Shown here: positions 35,884 through 48,956 of the stretch, piece after piece
Layout of the letters: every line of letters starts with the position of its first letter
How positions within the stretch are numbered: position 1 is the first letter of the stretch
Assembly (NCBI GenBank): GCA_015178975.1
Contig: WHVD01000016.1
Location: 372,001 to 436,000, forward strand
Direction: 5' to 3'
Length of the DNA stretch: 64,000 nucleotides
Origin: Hysterangium stoloniferum
Lineage: Eukaryota > Basidiomycota > Agaricomycetes > Hysterangiales > Hysterangiaceae
Notes under the pieces: generated by a model
Told to the model about the DNA's origin: nothing
Databases searched by the model: none
Seen by the model: only the letters and a program-made list of their open reading frames with translations
Translations under genes and position numbers: made by a program

Positions 35884-36066
35884 TACATTTTTAGTCGTTT
35901 TTTCTTTCTTGCTCAGCCTATCACCTCCCTTTCAAATCAATCAGACCAAAAAATCTTTTTTATAATTGGCTGGGCCATGGTTATCTATTACTGAACCAAA
36001 ATATCCCGTCTCGGCCGACATGATGTCACCAGCTCTGTGTGTCCCATAACCTTACAACAGTCCATT

Positions 36067-37180
36067 ATGGGAAGGATTCCTGAAACTGACCTCTACAGGC
36101 CTATATGTGGTGCTTGTGGGACGCAATTCGAAGGTCCCAACCCTCCCTCCCGCTGTCATATTTGTGACGTATGCTACATCTCGAAACAGTTATATTTCTC
36201 AAACATTAATGCCTCTTTGAACAGGATCCTAGGCAATACGTCCCGCCCTCTGGTCAAACTTGGACCACGTTAAAGGAGAGTCAGTCGAAGTTCAAGAATG
36301 TCATTGAGCCACTCCCGGGTGCGGGTGAGAGCGTGTATACCATCGTTACTCAACCGAGATTTCCAATCGGACAACGATGCCATCTAATCAGGACACCTCA
36401 GGGGAATATCCTATGGGATCTGATAGCCTTTATTGACGACGAGACCGTTCAGAAGGTATTAATTAGTCTTCTAGTTGCTGAGTTCTGTAAGCTCACAGCA
36501 TTCAGATCGATGAACTCGGTGGGATCCAAGCCATCGTCATTTCTCACCCCCACTTCTATACCACCCACAGCACATGGTCGCATGTTTTCGGTAAAATACC
36601 AGTTTATCTTGCTTCTGACGATGAACGCTGGCTCTCCCGTCGTGATGCCTCCGCTTCGTCCATTCGCAAGTTCATCACCTCCCCCGTCCAGGAGATCATC
36701 CCCGAGTCTGCTGCGGTCGCCATAAAGGCTGGTGGCCATTTTCCCGGCAGCATGGTGTTACATTGGAAGAACAGGCTATTTACGGCAGATACTGTGATGG
36801 TAGTCCCGGTGCGCTGATATGATAGAGTTTACCACCGTCCACTAAACGAATATTTTAGTCTGGATTGTATGACATCGAACGACTTGATGGGACGGTTTCT
36901 TTCGCCTTCTTGTGGAGTTATCCTAATATGGTTTGCATTTCCATGATATTTCAAGAGTTCTTCTATTAATGTGGGTCAGATTCCCCTCCCCTCGGATGCC
37001 ATTTCATCCATCATAGAACGTATCGCTCCCTTTGAATTCGACGCTGCCCATGGCGGATTTTCAGGCCAGGACATTCAACGAGATGCCAAACAGAAGCTAA
37101 TCAAGAGTGCCGACATCATCAGAAATACCTTAGCGGGTATCAGGCCTGGTGAGCAAAAAGCGAGTGAGTTTTGGAGGTAA
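36067..37180 (+). CDS. Metallo-beta-lactamase-fold hydrolase-like protein
   Basis: Exon 1 carries a small Cys cluster (ICGACGTQFEG, SRCHICD). The next begins DPRQYVPPSGQTWTTLKES and runs to IDDETVQK. An intron (about 36456-36504) leads to IDELGGIQAIVISHPHFYTT, then SDDERWLSRRDAS and AGGHFPGSMVLHWKNRLFTA. The ends are SGLYDIERLDGTVSFAFLWS and IPLPSDAISSIIERIAPFEF. The His motif is HPHFYTTH rather than HxHxDH. GGHFPGS and the ADT motif (FTADTVM) supply further metal-site residues. Similar MBL-fold proteins of unknown substrate are common in fungi. The start at 36067 (MGRIPETDLYRPICG) is the best fit but an upstream exon is possible. Stop 37178-37180, 213 bp before the convergent SPX-EXS gene ends. 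Confidence 0.78.
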
Positions 37181-37393
37181 TTTTAACTCAAGGCGGCATC
37201 GTATATTACGTGTAATTATCTGCAATGAGTGTAGTTATTCAAGGATCCTATAACGTGCCTTTTGTTGACTATCTCGCAGTATTTTAATCCTGGATATTAC
37301 CAGACCTAGGACTAAAAAACACAAGTTATCGATCGTCCTTCTTAACGTCCAATCGCGTGTAACAGTTTGAAGATTTGAAGACTCATTATTTAA

Positions 37394-40300
37394 TTATGGC
37401 CGTCTCCATACCAGCGTACTCGTCATGCGAGACAACTTCCCGCCCCTCCTATGTACGCCAGCGTAACGGTTCATCTGATCGTCGGTGCGATCTTCGATGT
37501 CATAATCATCGTCATCACCGCGCATGAACGAATATGGCAAAGGAACCTCTCTTGTAGCACGAAATTGATCAGTATTACCAATGTGTTCGTTTTCAAGGCG
37601 GTCTGTTAGGGAAGAATAAAAGGAGGCATTGGTCTAAAGTCCTGAGAGGAAATTAATAGAACAGGTACGCACAAAAGTTCCATTGAAACCTGCGAAGCAT
37701 CTCCAATGCAGCCATTATAGCTGTACGCACCCGCGGATCCAATCCTCCAACAGGGATGTATGTAACCCAGGTGAATCGAAGTATGATGTTCGTAACCTAA
37801 CAAAACAAAATAAATGATTTAATGATTAATGACCTTCCAAAGAGCTACTTACAATGGCAAAATAATACATCTATATAGATAGAGAATGTCACTTACAAAG
37901 GGTCAAAACAGACAAACAGCATAGTACATACAAATGGATTGTTGGAGTAGATCAATTCTGAGCGTAAGAACCGATAAGCGCTGTGTCGTTGCAGAAATGA
38001 CCAATCCACAAGTAGATCCTACCCCACGATAATATTTATGAGCTGTTATTACTGAGGACGCTCACTGCCTCTGACTCACCCACGATACAGAGTAGATGGA
38101 ACTAATAGTGGCAACCATCACCCAAACTACGAATGTGTCGTCGCTGGGGGCCCCTGTCAGAGGGTACACAATCAACATAAACAGTGCAGCAAAGACGATG
38201 GTAACGTACCTCGCGATCTCCATATATAGTATGTAACATAGCATACGACGCTCATGAAATATTTCCCTGCCTGCATAACATGGAAATGAGATGCCATTCG
38301 GAACGCCATAAATAGACAGATACGTGCGTTGACCAAATGGCTGGGTAACCTCGAGTCATAATAACGCCTCAGACACTGCAGGAAACGGGAGACATAGGGA
38401 GCGATGATAAGCAGCAGAGGGATCACATGCATCGTCGAGTCGCAACGGTAGAAAACGTTATCCCAGTGATGGATGTAAGCACACCCTATGGTGTAGATAT
38501 GCTGAACGCTGAACGCAAGACTACAAAACTGATCTCCCAGCCAGAAATCAGTAAATCCTACTGGAGATGCACCGGGTATCAGTAAACGCGAAATCCGCCG
38601 TATAACCCAGTATCGAGAGTCTCGCGAAAATATCGGAAGTGGATTGATCATGATAATAACGGAAAATGTGATCCATACGAGGGGCCATGAGGTGGGGGCT
38701 ACATTGGCATTTCCAATTTGGGAGAAGGCCAGCCAAAATGAGAAGCACAGAGTAGCAAGTAAAAAGCTGGGCAGCTAAAAAGGGACTTTAGAGAGATACT
38801 TCGGGGAGTATAAGATTGATTAGGTACTTCGAAGTATTCGCGGATATGTATCGCTGTACGAACATCCCATTCTGGAGGGAAGTCTGGGTAAACAAGCTAC
38901 CAACGGAAGTAGATTAACAAACCGAAAATAAACGCGAAATTGATGCGTGTATGGGTCCACGCTAGAATATTAACCCCAAGTAATATAGAAAACACAACCA
39001 TAATCATGAGGGTAGTATAAATTTCGAGTAGTGGACCCCACTGTGGTATCATTTCTCGAATGTGCGGCTGAAAACCTGTGTCAAGTGCAAATTTAGTGTA
39101 ACTACAATATAGTTCTGAATTGGAAAGAAAAACTTGCTATTGTAAATTCCTCCAAGGAGAGGAGGTATTGCAAGGCCTAAGAATATTCCTGAACGGAACA
39201 TGCTTGAGTAGTAAGACTTTGACTGGAAGGGGGTTTTCAATTTTTCTCTCGCTTTTTTTCGGTCCCCATGCTCTATTCGAGTTTAATTAGCAAGAAGACA
39301 CATTTAATGGAACTGCCGATTACCGAATTTAATGGCATACATGTTTTCTACGTCGCGCATGGTGTCATCCATGGTTCTGCTAAATGAAAACCTGCAAGAA
39401 TATATCTTAACGCACGTCAGCTGGAGAATATTGAATAATGACTTGGAGCGAATTACCCTTTCTTTCATGTATAGGTCTTGTACCGAACGCTACGTCGAGT
39501 GTTATGGATAGAAACTACATTGAAGTTATGGAGAGGCCATACCTTTGTCACTTTCTCGTATTTCTTCAATGCCTATGTTGTACAATAAATATCAGCATCT
39601 CATGAACAAAGGAGAGGATCTTACTTTGCGGAATCCTGTAAAGTTCAAGACCTAAATATATATGAAGATCAACATAGTAGCTTTTGTCTGTGATGCATAC
39701 CCTGTAATCGTTCAGCAGTTCGAGACTTCGATAAAACTCTCGAAGTGCCTTTTTCAGCCTCCGTCTGGCATGCTGATATTCTGGAGGATCTCTTGCCAGA
39801 CGTTCTTGAATTGTCATATCTAGGAAACTTTCCCCGTCGATTTTCGGATAAATCAGGTCTGGGCGGGAGTCCCAATGTGCTGGTTCGTCAATAGCACGCG
39901 GTGCGCCGCCCAATACCTTGGGGAGCTTCCAGTAATCGTTATGACGACTTTGAGCTTCCTTGAAAATTTGCGTGTAAGATGCCCAAATGGGGTAGCTGAC
40001 AAGGACACAGGTAGCTACTCACACCCCAAAGCGTTCTTTGATAAAGAAACTCCCGAAGTTGATCTTTTAGCTCTGATAGCCTATAGAAATGGACACAGTT
40101 CAATCAAGTTATATGTCATAAGTAACAATATTCTACTTACCTAGTGATTGCGGCAATCTCGCGTGCGTTGTAAAATTGATCAACTTTTTGAAGTTCGCGA
40201 TCAAGGCAGGTGAAGAAGTTCAATTCGATTGGTTCCAATGCCGCACAGAAGGACTCAACGGTCATATTCACATCAGGGCCTCTCGACATTATGCCTGGAA

Positions 40301-40968
40301 AAGTTAATAAGATATTGCCAGCAAAGAATCATGACACATACTAGACCGCGATGTCCGAGAGGGGTATCCCTGTTCCACAGATCCTTCTGCGGTGCTTGAT
40401 GACTTGCGTTTCTGTCAGAAAAGGAGGTAGATACTAATTATCCTGGATTTCTAGGGGCGCACTAACAAGCCTTTCGTTCAATAACAGATGGGGAAGGTAT
40501 GCCGATTCCCTTTCCCCGTTGGATGTGTTAAGACGATTCGCTGAGATGGGGACCATTCGGGACCGCCCCAATATTGAGTCCGCTTTTTTCGGTGCATCTT
40601 TTGTGCTACTGTCGCTCCGTGCTGTTTCACTGGTTTCTGGTATATTGGACAGCTGGGATGGAAGTGACGCTTTCGTTGCATATTTGGCTTTACGAATGAT
40701 AGAGATACGACCCTTGAGACCCTTGAAGTCTCTGTAAATTGGTTAGTTAGGCTGAATATCATAGCATTTTAGATGGCTCCATACATGTATGCCCGTTTCC
40801 ACTCAGGTACCTGAAGATGTTGCGACAAGTAAAGGATCGATTAAAAAGGATAGAGCGGCAATACTTGCACTCGTGAATACCTACCTGAGTTTGCTCGAGA
40901 TACCTATATGGGATGGTTCACAATGTGCGATGAAGAGTTGATGCAGAGACTCACCTTGCGAACTTCAT
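37394..40968 (-). CDS. syg1: SPX-EXS protein, Syg1/XPR1 type, copy 1
   Basis: Starts at ATG 40968 with MKFAR, an intron, then YLEQTQ and VPEWKRAYM, the classical SPX beginning. The SPX domain also shows DFKGLKGRISIIRKAKYA, FFTCLDRELQKVDQFYNARE and ALKKYEKVTK, the last being the lysine-rich helix that binds inositol pyrophosphates. Several membrane helices follow, then the EXS domain: GFTDFWLGDQFCSLAF, LRRYYDSRLPSHLVNARI, QAGKYF, and LRRFQWNF joined to RLENEHIGN. The tail after GDDDDYDIEDRTDDQ is charged and short, with stop 37396-37394. The family exports or senses phosphate (human XPR1) or acts in pheromone and phosphate signalling (yeast Syg1). About a dozen introns. A paralogue lies at 53428-57065. 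Confidence 0.9.
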
Positions 40969-43900
40969 GTTGAAGGTGGTCGATGGTAACAAGTTTTTAT
41001 CCTCATCTAGTGCCATGCACTTATTTATCGTCAGGGGGCGATCGATCTTATTTTTAATCTGGTACAGTGCAGTCCATTCATAGTTGTAAAGTAAAATTGC
41101 AGTTCGGAAGTAGCATCGCCAGAGCCTTAGCCAGATTGGTCCGGGTACTTGGCCACCGGAAATTATTTCACCATCAACTGTGATAATTGATGTATACAGA
41201 ATAAAATATATTACGATTTCGAACTTACACAGAAGAATAAATGATAGATGGGTACTATTAGAGATTATCGTGGGGCCATTTCTAACACACCCCAATAGGC
41301 GTTCTTCAGGAAGTTTCCTGGAATGATTTTTTGTAGAAACTCCGCGATATTAGGCGCCATCCCGCGAGGATTATTCGAAGCCGGTCCAGCTTCGGGTACA
41401 TCAATTCCTTAAGTCACGGATAATACTGCCGAAGTTCGAGAGACTGAAACCCGGTATTTCTCCAATCGCGCCGTTCTTGAGTTATTCTCGAGTTCGTTTA
41501 TAAAATATCTGAGAAATGTGTGCGTAACCTGGAATGGAAATAGGATTGGGGGGGTTAGGGATTTATCTATGGCAACAATAATTGCTCGACATATCTCACC
41601 GATAGCTAGGAAACCATGACAACAACTTTCGGACACCATTGTCTCCCGAATGATTTGGAATACGTGTTCAAACTTCATCACTTGTCTTCCCGTGGGGAAA
41701 TCCTCGGACACCCCAAGTGTTGCCACAATAATACACTAAAAGTGCAAACTTGTGTGCTGGCATCGGCAATTTGTCTTATTATCTACACTGTTAGCTGGTT
41801 ACACTGGCGGCTTGGATCAATAATGGTCAAGGCTCCACGCATTTCGGGAAGGCGCTTCAGAAGGTGGCTGCTTGAGGATACTAGACCTATTCATCAATAC
41901 GTTACCATGATTGCTTCCAGGATCCGTAAGGTTTGCTCGGGTGTTTCACGTGGCATGTGCTATCTGCACTCTCTGCACCACTTGCGCCTGATTTCGTGCT
42001 CCATGCGGTTGTACCATGGCAATGTGGTACCCATCAGGTAGATAGTGTAACGGCAATTCAGTGAGTCAGTTCTTGTTGGAGATATTACGAACAAAACAGT
42101 CCTCGTGGCTAGCTATGTACTGTCAACCCCGATATCACACCCATTTTATTTTATTTTCTTCACCCTTTGGTTAGCGCACTCCGATTAAATACCTAATAAA
42201 GTAATAGTTACACTTCAGTTGGCTATCCCCGCATAACTAAAGTGTAACCCCGCATAGTTTATCATAGTTATTGTCACTCATCTATCTACCGGTTATATAG
42301 TTTTATTTAGGTAGATAACAATGTAGAATTAACACACGCCAGCTAGACATAACAACAAGCGCAGTATATATTTACAAAGTGGGTGCAAAATGACCGAGAA
42401 TACTTCTACTTGAACTAAATAAAGTGACCATTTAGGGGGTAACATAAGAGTTGTAGGAGCAAAACATAACCAAAAAAAATATACCAGGATATTCTGTGAG
42501 ACAAAGGAACAACGGTAATTCCAGGTGTTTTTGGAATATTTTGGTTAGACAAGTTGTCTTCAAGACGGGTATTTTTTTTGTGGTATTTCCTCAATCACTG
42601 TACCTCAATGTATGTAGCATTGAAGTAGTATTAGTTAGTTGTAATTTACAAGGGACTTTGTCGTCCCTTCACCCACACAGAAAACCCGTCGTATACTTTC
42701 AACAGGCATGCAACGACTCTTCGGGGTGGGAGGCTGGGACGGTCTAATAAATTAGATCGCGGTCTTTGCAATGGGAGTGTTTAAGCTCCGCCACACTGGA
42801 ACCTTTCCTGTCGCCTTTGTCTCTTGCCACCATCATCTGAGTGGCCGGCCCTCAAGGTATTGCTCAGCCTTGCCTTGAGTTCTTTTCTTTCTTTTTGGAA
42901 TCTCCACCCGGACACCACTAGCGTGGTCCGTTCGTCCTTCCCAACAGGGGTTCGGAAAATGGGTGGTACAGATATCCTTCATCCCTTCTTGAAGTCCATC
43001 CTGCCTTTCTGTCAAACACCCTGGATCTTCGAACCACAATGGCTTATCCCGCAATACACTACACTTGGACTTCCTCGTCCCATTACTGCCATGTTCCTCT
43101 GACTGAACCATAATGGCTATTCTACACCATGCCGCCCTTGCCGGCTCATTGCTGCCTACATTCCTAGATAATCCAGTGGCTCTTTGAAGACACAGCTTCT
43201 CAGACTTCCCGTTTTTCATCCCGGCAGGATACTCCAACAACATTCTTCTTTGGCGACATTCGTGATATGTTTGCTCCCGGCCCTCCGTGCCTCCACTCCA
43301 TTCTTCTTGTGGGCTCGCTCATGTCCCCATCAGCATGCTTTGTGCAATGGAGCCTGCGGCCCTCGGATTCGCTTCCACTGGGGGTCCGCTCACCAAACAC
43401 GGACAGAGACAAAGCGAGATATGATAGCATATTTGAAACGCCGTCATAGGTACCCGGAACAACCATAAACCGATGGTCAGGTCAGGGGTCCCCGGGCCGG
43501 GCAGCCGGACTTGTCAACTGGTTGGCCATGGGTCTTTTAAATGTCTATCAACCTCTGCAGTTGCTCCAGCATGGCTTGAAATTATTACTGACTCGGCCTG
43601 GATAAAGCCCTACGTAGTACACATAATACCTTATCCACACCTGCCTTGCCTGAAACAGTTCCGTACTGTCTACGTTTCAAGTTGGGCCTGTGCACTGGCA
43701 ATAATAGCATTTCGGCAATGGGGTAAAGCCAACCTGTATTCAAAATCGACCATATGGGGCAATCCTCAGACCAATTGTGTTTTTTTTTGAGAAGAAGACA
43801 TATTACCCCGTCTAATTGATCCGTCATGTACTTATAATCGGAGACTATATCGCGAAACGTAAAAATACAGTGATGGTACTTTAATGGGTGGCGGAAACGC

Positions 43901-45632
43901 TGTGATCTAACAACACTATCGCAAGGATTATATTTAGGGCTTACCGACTCCAGCTTGCTGGCAGCTCGCATTCGAAGGCGCGCAGTATCAGCTCGGGCTG
44001 GCTGGAGCGCTCACCAGTTGATTGATTGCTGTCTCCTACGAAATTTGAAGCAAAACGCCAGTGGAGGAAAAATTCACCCTGCATCATAGCGGAGCCAAAT
44101 TTTGGAAATTGAAAGACCATGCGTTGTCGTCGATGTCACGGGATTCTTTGAGTATAATCAATTAAATAGTTTTCTCACATCCAGCATGCCTCAGTATCCA
44201 CTTCTTCCGTATCCACATCAAGGATCCCTTCTAGGGGAGTGGTGCAACGATGTCATAAGTGTTGAGTAGAAGACAAGAATACGAAAGGATTGAGTCTAGA
44301 TATGAAGCTTAGTGAGTGAGTGAATAACTTTCACTGAGGTATATGGTAAGGTATTGCGACTTTTTATTTACTAATTGTTTAGCAGAGTTGTTAGGGGAGT
44401 AAAAAGGAGGGATTTCGATACTCGAAGTTTCTAGCTAATTGCATCATTAAGGAGAAATATATAACCAAAGGAGTTAGTTCCCCCTTATGGCGCGTGCACT
44501 CGTCATTATGGATTCGATCGCGATTTCGGTTTATGCGAAGACTTGCTATTATTAACAATGGGGAATAGTCCCGTGTGACCTGTGACCACATGCTAGCCCA
44601 ACTGAAAACTCATGACTGCAAAAGTAAGACGTATTGATGGTAATTACACGAAATACAGGCTTTTCTGACGCACACGGTGATAGCGTCAAGTAATTATGGA
44701 ATTTGTACTATCATACACAGCTCGGCTTTCATTAGATACAAATGTACAATGGAGAGAGAAAGAAAGAGAAAGTGGACTGCAAGCAACAACACCAAGAAGC
44801 GTATCAGATTCCTTGGCATCTGAAGGTGGTTCCTCACAGTCGGAACAGTTGCTTGGACTCGCTTAGGTACGTTTTTTTTTTCAGAGAAATGGGACCACGC
44901 TGTTCTGACGCCGAAGGTGAATGATAAGTTCAACAAAATAATACCCCCCAAGTTAAAAAAAAACCCATTTCGAAGTGTTATTTGAAAACTGCAATGAACC
45001 ATGCAGCATCAAAAGATAGCTGTCGTTTCGTCTGTTTTTAAGTGAAGGAGCTTTGGTTAACGCCACTCTCGGCTAGACACGATGAGTTTCACTACAGATA
45101 ATATCTAAATAAGGAAAAAAGGAAAAAAACCTCAGTCGACACGAAAAGATGGTAAATCGATTGATGCACGCATTTAAAAATAGAATGATATGGATGTGAA
45201 ACATCATTATTACTAGAATAGATTGGGTCTAAAAGAGGGATCGGGGATCACATTATTTCCAGGGTGTTGTTGAAACATCTGATTGTATTATCTCAGGGCA
45301 TCGTAGTGGTGGCTCCCAAGTCTCGAGCACGCGTAGGCCCTTAATTGCAACAAGGAATGGCACCTATATATATGTGCGTACTTCACGGTAGGGTGTGTAG
45401 CTCTCACAGACTATAAATTGATTTTTTTAAGAAAGCCCCAAACGCCAAAAACGCCAAGAAAAACGTGGTCGGTCAACCGGCCGTTTCAACACTTGACAAC
45501 ATTACTATAATAGCAGCGGATTGTGGAGAAGGAAACTCGCTACTGGCTTGCAAGAAGCATAGAATCAGATGAAAAGAAAATGATATATCATATACCAAAG
45601 GGACAGGTCACAATTTGAAAGCTTTGAAACGC
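40969..45632. other. Long region without a recognisable gene
   Basis: About 4.7 kb between SPX-EXS copy 1 and vps16. The part next to copy 1 (41000-42050) has minus-strand frames such as SESCCHGFLAIGEICRAIIV and EALPEMRGALTIIDPSRQ that look weakly coding but do not join into a family I know. 42830-43800 is visibly richer in G+C, with long open frames on both strands. The rest is AT-rich, with only short ORFs. No tRNA, LTR or terminal repeat was seen. Confidence 0.45.
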
Positions 45633-48600
45633 TCAAGCCATGGAGGCGGCTATCTGGTCGAGTTCCCTCACAATCAATGTGTTTGGACATGTTCGCCGCA
45701 GTTCCCTTCGAAGAACCTTGTCAACATCAAATGAAGCAGTCGAGAAATGGAAACGAACTCAAGCCGCGCCTTGTTGTTTCTCTCTTTGCATTCTTTTCCG
45801 GCTGATCTCCAATCATCGCATTCAACGTAAAGGTCGATTCGCCGATTGGCGTCGCAACGGGCGACATAGCTAATTGCTTCCCGTTGGTGTCCCTTTTCTA
45901 GTAAAAGACGCACGAAAGGTTCGTAGCCTATTGGACTACGTTTTGATTTGGCGAAAACATCTAACGCTTCAAAATCGGCCATATCAGTCAATGCTTGTAG
46001 TTTGAGATACCAGAAGCTTCAATAAAAAATTTACTTTATGAATAAAACCAACTATGCCTTCTGGACGTACCGTTTGTCAGGAACCTTCCAATCGGACTTG
46101 ATCTTATCTGCTTTCCTGGACATGCCATTGACAATGCAATTTTTAATTGTGTCATTGATACTTAGCCCAACGAAAGGGCCCAATGTTGGTGCATCTTTCT
46201 CTAGTTGTTGTTGAAAAGTGAGGAGACGTACACTTTCGTCCATCATCTACGCATTTTTAATGTGCTTCGATTTCGCAAATTGCCAGAGAAGCTTACCTTC
46301 GCCTCAAACGCATGTTCCTTATCTTCAGAAAGGAATTTCTGTGCCGCTTTGACAGATGTAACTTTGGCACCACCATCCTTGCGTGCGTAGAGTTAGTGCA
46401 CGTCTTCTCACTCAACATGCTGAAGATTGGCGTACCGTCATACCAGTGGCCTCGTCTAGAGCCAGGATGGCACTCTCTAACCGTCGGTCATCCGAATAGT
46501 AGAAATCTCTTAGCATATCTCGATTCTGTTCCCGAGCATACACTTGAAGGAGTCTCGAGGCGAGTGACAGTCTTGGGCCGCCTTCTTCGATAAGTCGAAA
46601 GAAATTACCCAGAGGTAATCTTTTGTGCAAATGAAGAAGCACATGGTATACTGGCATCACTCAGTTGGCATTACTTTCCTCCGAGAGTACAACGCTCACT
46701 TAGATCTGTATCCCCACTATCGACGGCCTTCGTCAAGGCTAGCTTATCTTCCTTCATAGTCAGCAACAAGGGAACCTGGTCTGCAGCCCGTGATTCGTGG
46801 TCTAGAAGCTGTGTTAATAATAATAATAAAATGAGTACTGGGAGTTATAACCTCTAAGGAATGTATACCTGCGTAGCAAGTCCAGCACGGCCGACGTCCC
46901 AGGCTCGTTTAGCAATATCAGCATAACTGACGTCTCCACGGCCCAAGCTGTTGAATTTCTCAACAATTAATTTGCATATTTCATTGTCACCGCTTTCACT
47001 CGCTGAGGCGCCGCTGGATGCCGTGGGGACCTTCGACCGTGCAATCTTGGCACATGCCCAATGCTTGAGAACTGCATCAGGCTTCAGTCCGAGATGAGTC
47101 GAGACTCGGAGTGCGAGTAAGTGCAGAGCGCGTGCCGTGAGCCGCGAAATGAGATGAGATGGTGATTGATGAGTATATCTGCCACGTTATTATGGATAAA
47201 TTCTGCAAATCACATAGAAGCATATACGTACTGTATATAAGTTATAGGAATTCCGACAGTATAGAACCGCACTGCATTGAGAACTTTCAAAGCTTGACCC
47301 ATCGCAACAAAGTCAACGGGATTATATAGGTCCAGAAAAGAGCGGCCAAACTTGGCAGCCTGAGTTGCAAACCTTTAGCATTTAAAACGTGGTTAGGAAA
47401 ATTTTTGATGCACACATTCAGTAAACGACGTTGCCAATACGGGTCCCATTCCCGACTCGCAGCATCAATACATTCGTCGACTGCCGATGCGAGCTCTGGT
47501 CGTATGCTACGGATATGCTCGTCTGATTTGGGTGATCGGCGTTCATAGAGATCGCAAGCATCATAGAGTACGGCACCAGGTGAAGTAGATCCAGGCTTAA
47601 AGATCGAAAATATTGGTGCTGAATGATTCCAAGTGATCGGCAAGACTTCTGTAGCACTGATAACACGAAGACTTACCCGGTACCTTCTCAAGAAAATCAC
47701 AAGTACCTGTGCTAACTATTCTCACCCCATCTATTTCTGAAACGGCGTGTACGGAACCAGGATAAAAGTATCTGATACACGTTAGCCTAAAGTAACAGAA
47801 ATTTACACCTTGCACCTTACCTCAAACAATCACCTAACGGTCCCACTAGTACAGCAAGCCCATCCCAAGTCACCAGAATGGCATCATTCCCGCACCATTC
47901 AACTTGTCGTACACCCCCTTCGACAGCCCCTTCGACAGCTTGAGAATTTGTGTCGAACTCTAAACGGCTTTGTTGAAAATCAGTCGAGACCACCCACAGA
48001 ACTCCGGAGAAAGTCAACAGTGCAAGCATTTTTCCATTTGGAGATGCTGTAAGATGCGTAAATGGACCTCTTGATATTCTTTGGTCTGTACTCTCGAGGG
48101 TATCGACCGATATAATTGTGGCTTCCGAGGAAAGGAGAACCTCGACATGTCGAGATATTGTCTGGTCTGGTGGGATGGCTGTCCATGCGGTTGGTGGCTC
48201 AGAGATACCTACAAATAGTATAGTTACATATTTTGGTGCATACTAAATACGGCGTACCTGGATTAGCCAGTGCTAAAGGCTTCCCACCCTCCCAACCTTT
48301 CACCTCCAGCAGTGTCAATCCACCTGTCAACGCAACTAAACCATGCTCGTGTATTCTCGCATCTATAATTCCCATCTCTCCGGCATCGTTTCCCAGAGAG
48401 AACTGCTCGTAATCGCCTTGTAGATCGTAAATTCGATAAACTCCCTCCTCATTAAGAACGGCCAGTCGCTCGTCGTGGGTCCAGCCGAAGCGAATGATTT
48501 TACAATGTTCCCACTGATAGGATCAGGCTGTAGGTTAAGCGATACACATCAGGAGTAGACGTCACTCCCACCGTAAAGACTAGAAGGCCTTCGCCTACAG

Positions 48601-48937
48601 AGGAGTATATTCGAATTTCAGATTTACTGATAGCTGGAACGCCGCGACCCAAGACAATTAATCTGGATGAATCTCTCATAAATGCTGCGTTTAATAGTTA
48701 GATCATGCTATTAATTTAAAGACTTGGGGTCAAGGACCTAATGGCCCCCCATAACGGGCGGCAGCAATGATGTAGTCGGACAAGTCCATGTATTTCCACA
48801 GCATTTCATAGGCGGTGTGCTTCCTACCAAAGAGGTCAGAGTTTGGCATGTATTATATATGTATTAGCTTGCCTGTAGAAAGCACTACCATCTTGTATTG
48901 GTTCCCAAGAAGCTGTTGGATGGTTTGTGTGGGCCAT
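45633..48937 (-). CDS. vps16: Vps16, HOPS/CORVET tethering complex subunit
   Basis: Starts at ATG 48937 ([20 protein letters not shown]). The N-terminal beta-propeller half includes [36 protein letters not shown] and [12 protein letters not shown], then [10 protein letters not shown]. The C-terminal alpha-solenoid half includes [55 protein letters not shown] and [18 protein letters not shown]. An intron near 45725 joins [12 protein letters not shown] to [20 protein letters not shown], ending at stop 45635-45633. Vps16 is the class C core subunit that, with Vps33, Vps18 and Vps11, tethers endosomes and vacuoles before SNARE fusion. Length and order fit the family. A CACGTG site lies 14 bp upstream of the ATG. 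Confidence 0.92.
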
Positions 48938-48950
48938 AACCGCGCCTAGT

Positions 48951-48956
48951 CACGTG
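48951..48956. promoter_or_regulatory. CACGTG box before vps16
   Basis: TCACGTG directly upstream of the vps16 start. Position only 14 bp from the ATG means it lies in or near the 5' UTR unless transcription starts very close. Function is inferred. Confidence 0.3.

Noticed and set aside
42833-43243. 136-codon minus-strand frame
   Set aside because: Low-complexity, GC-rich context, open frames on both strands and no motif; not called as a gene.
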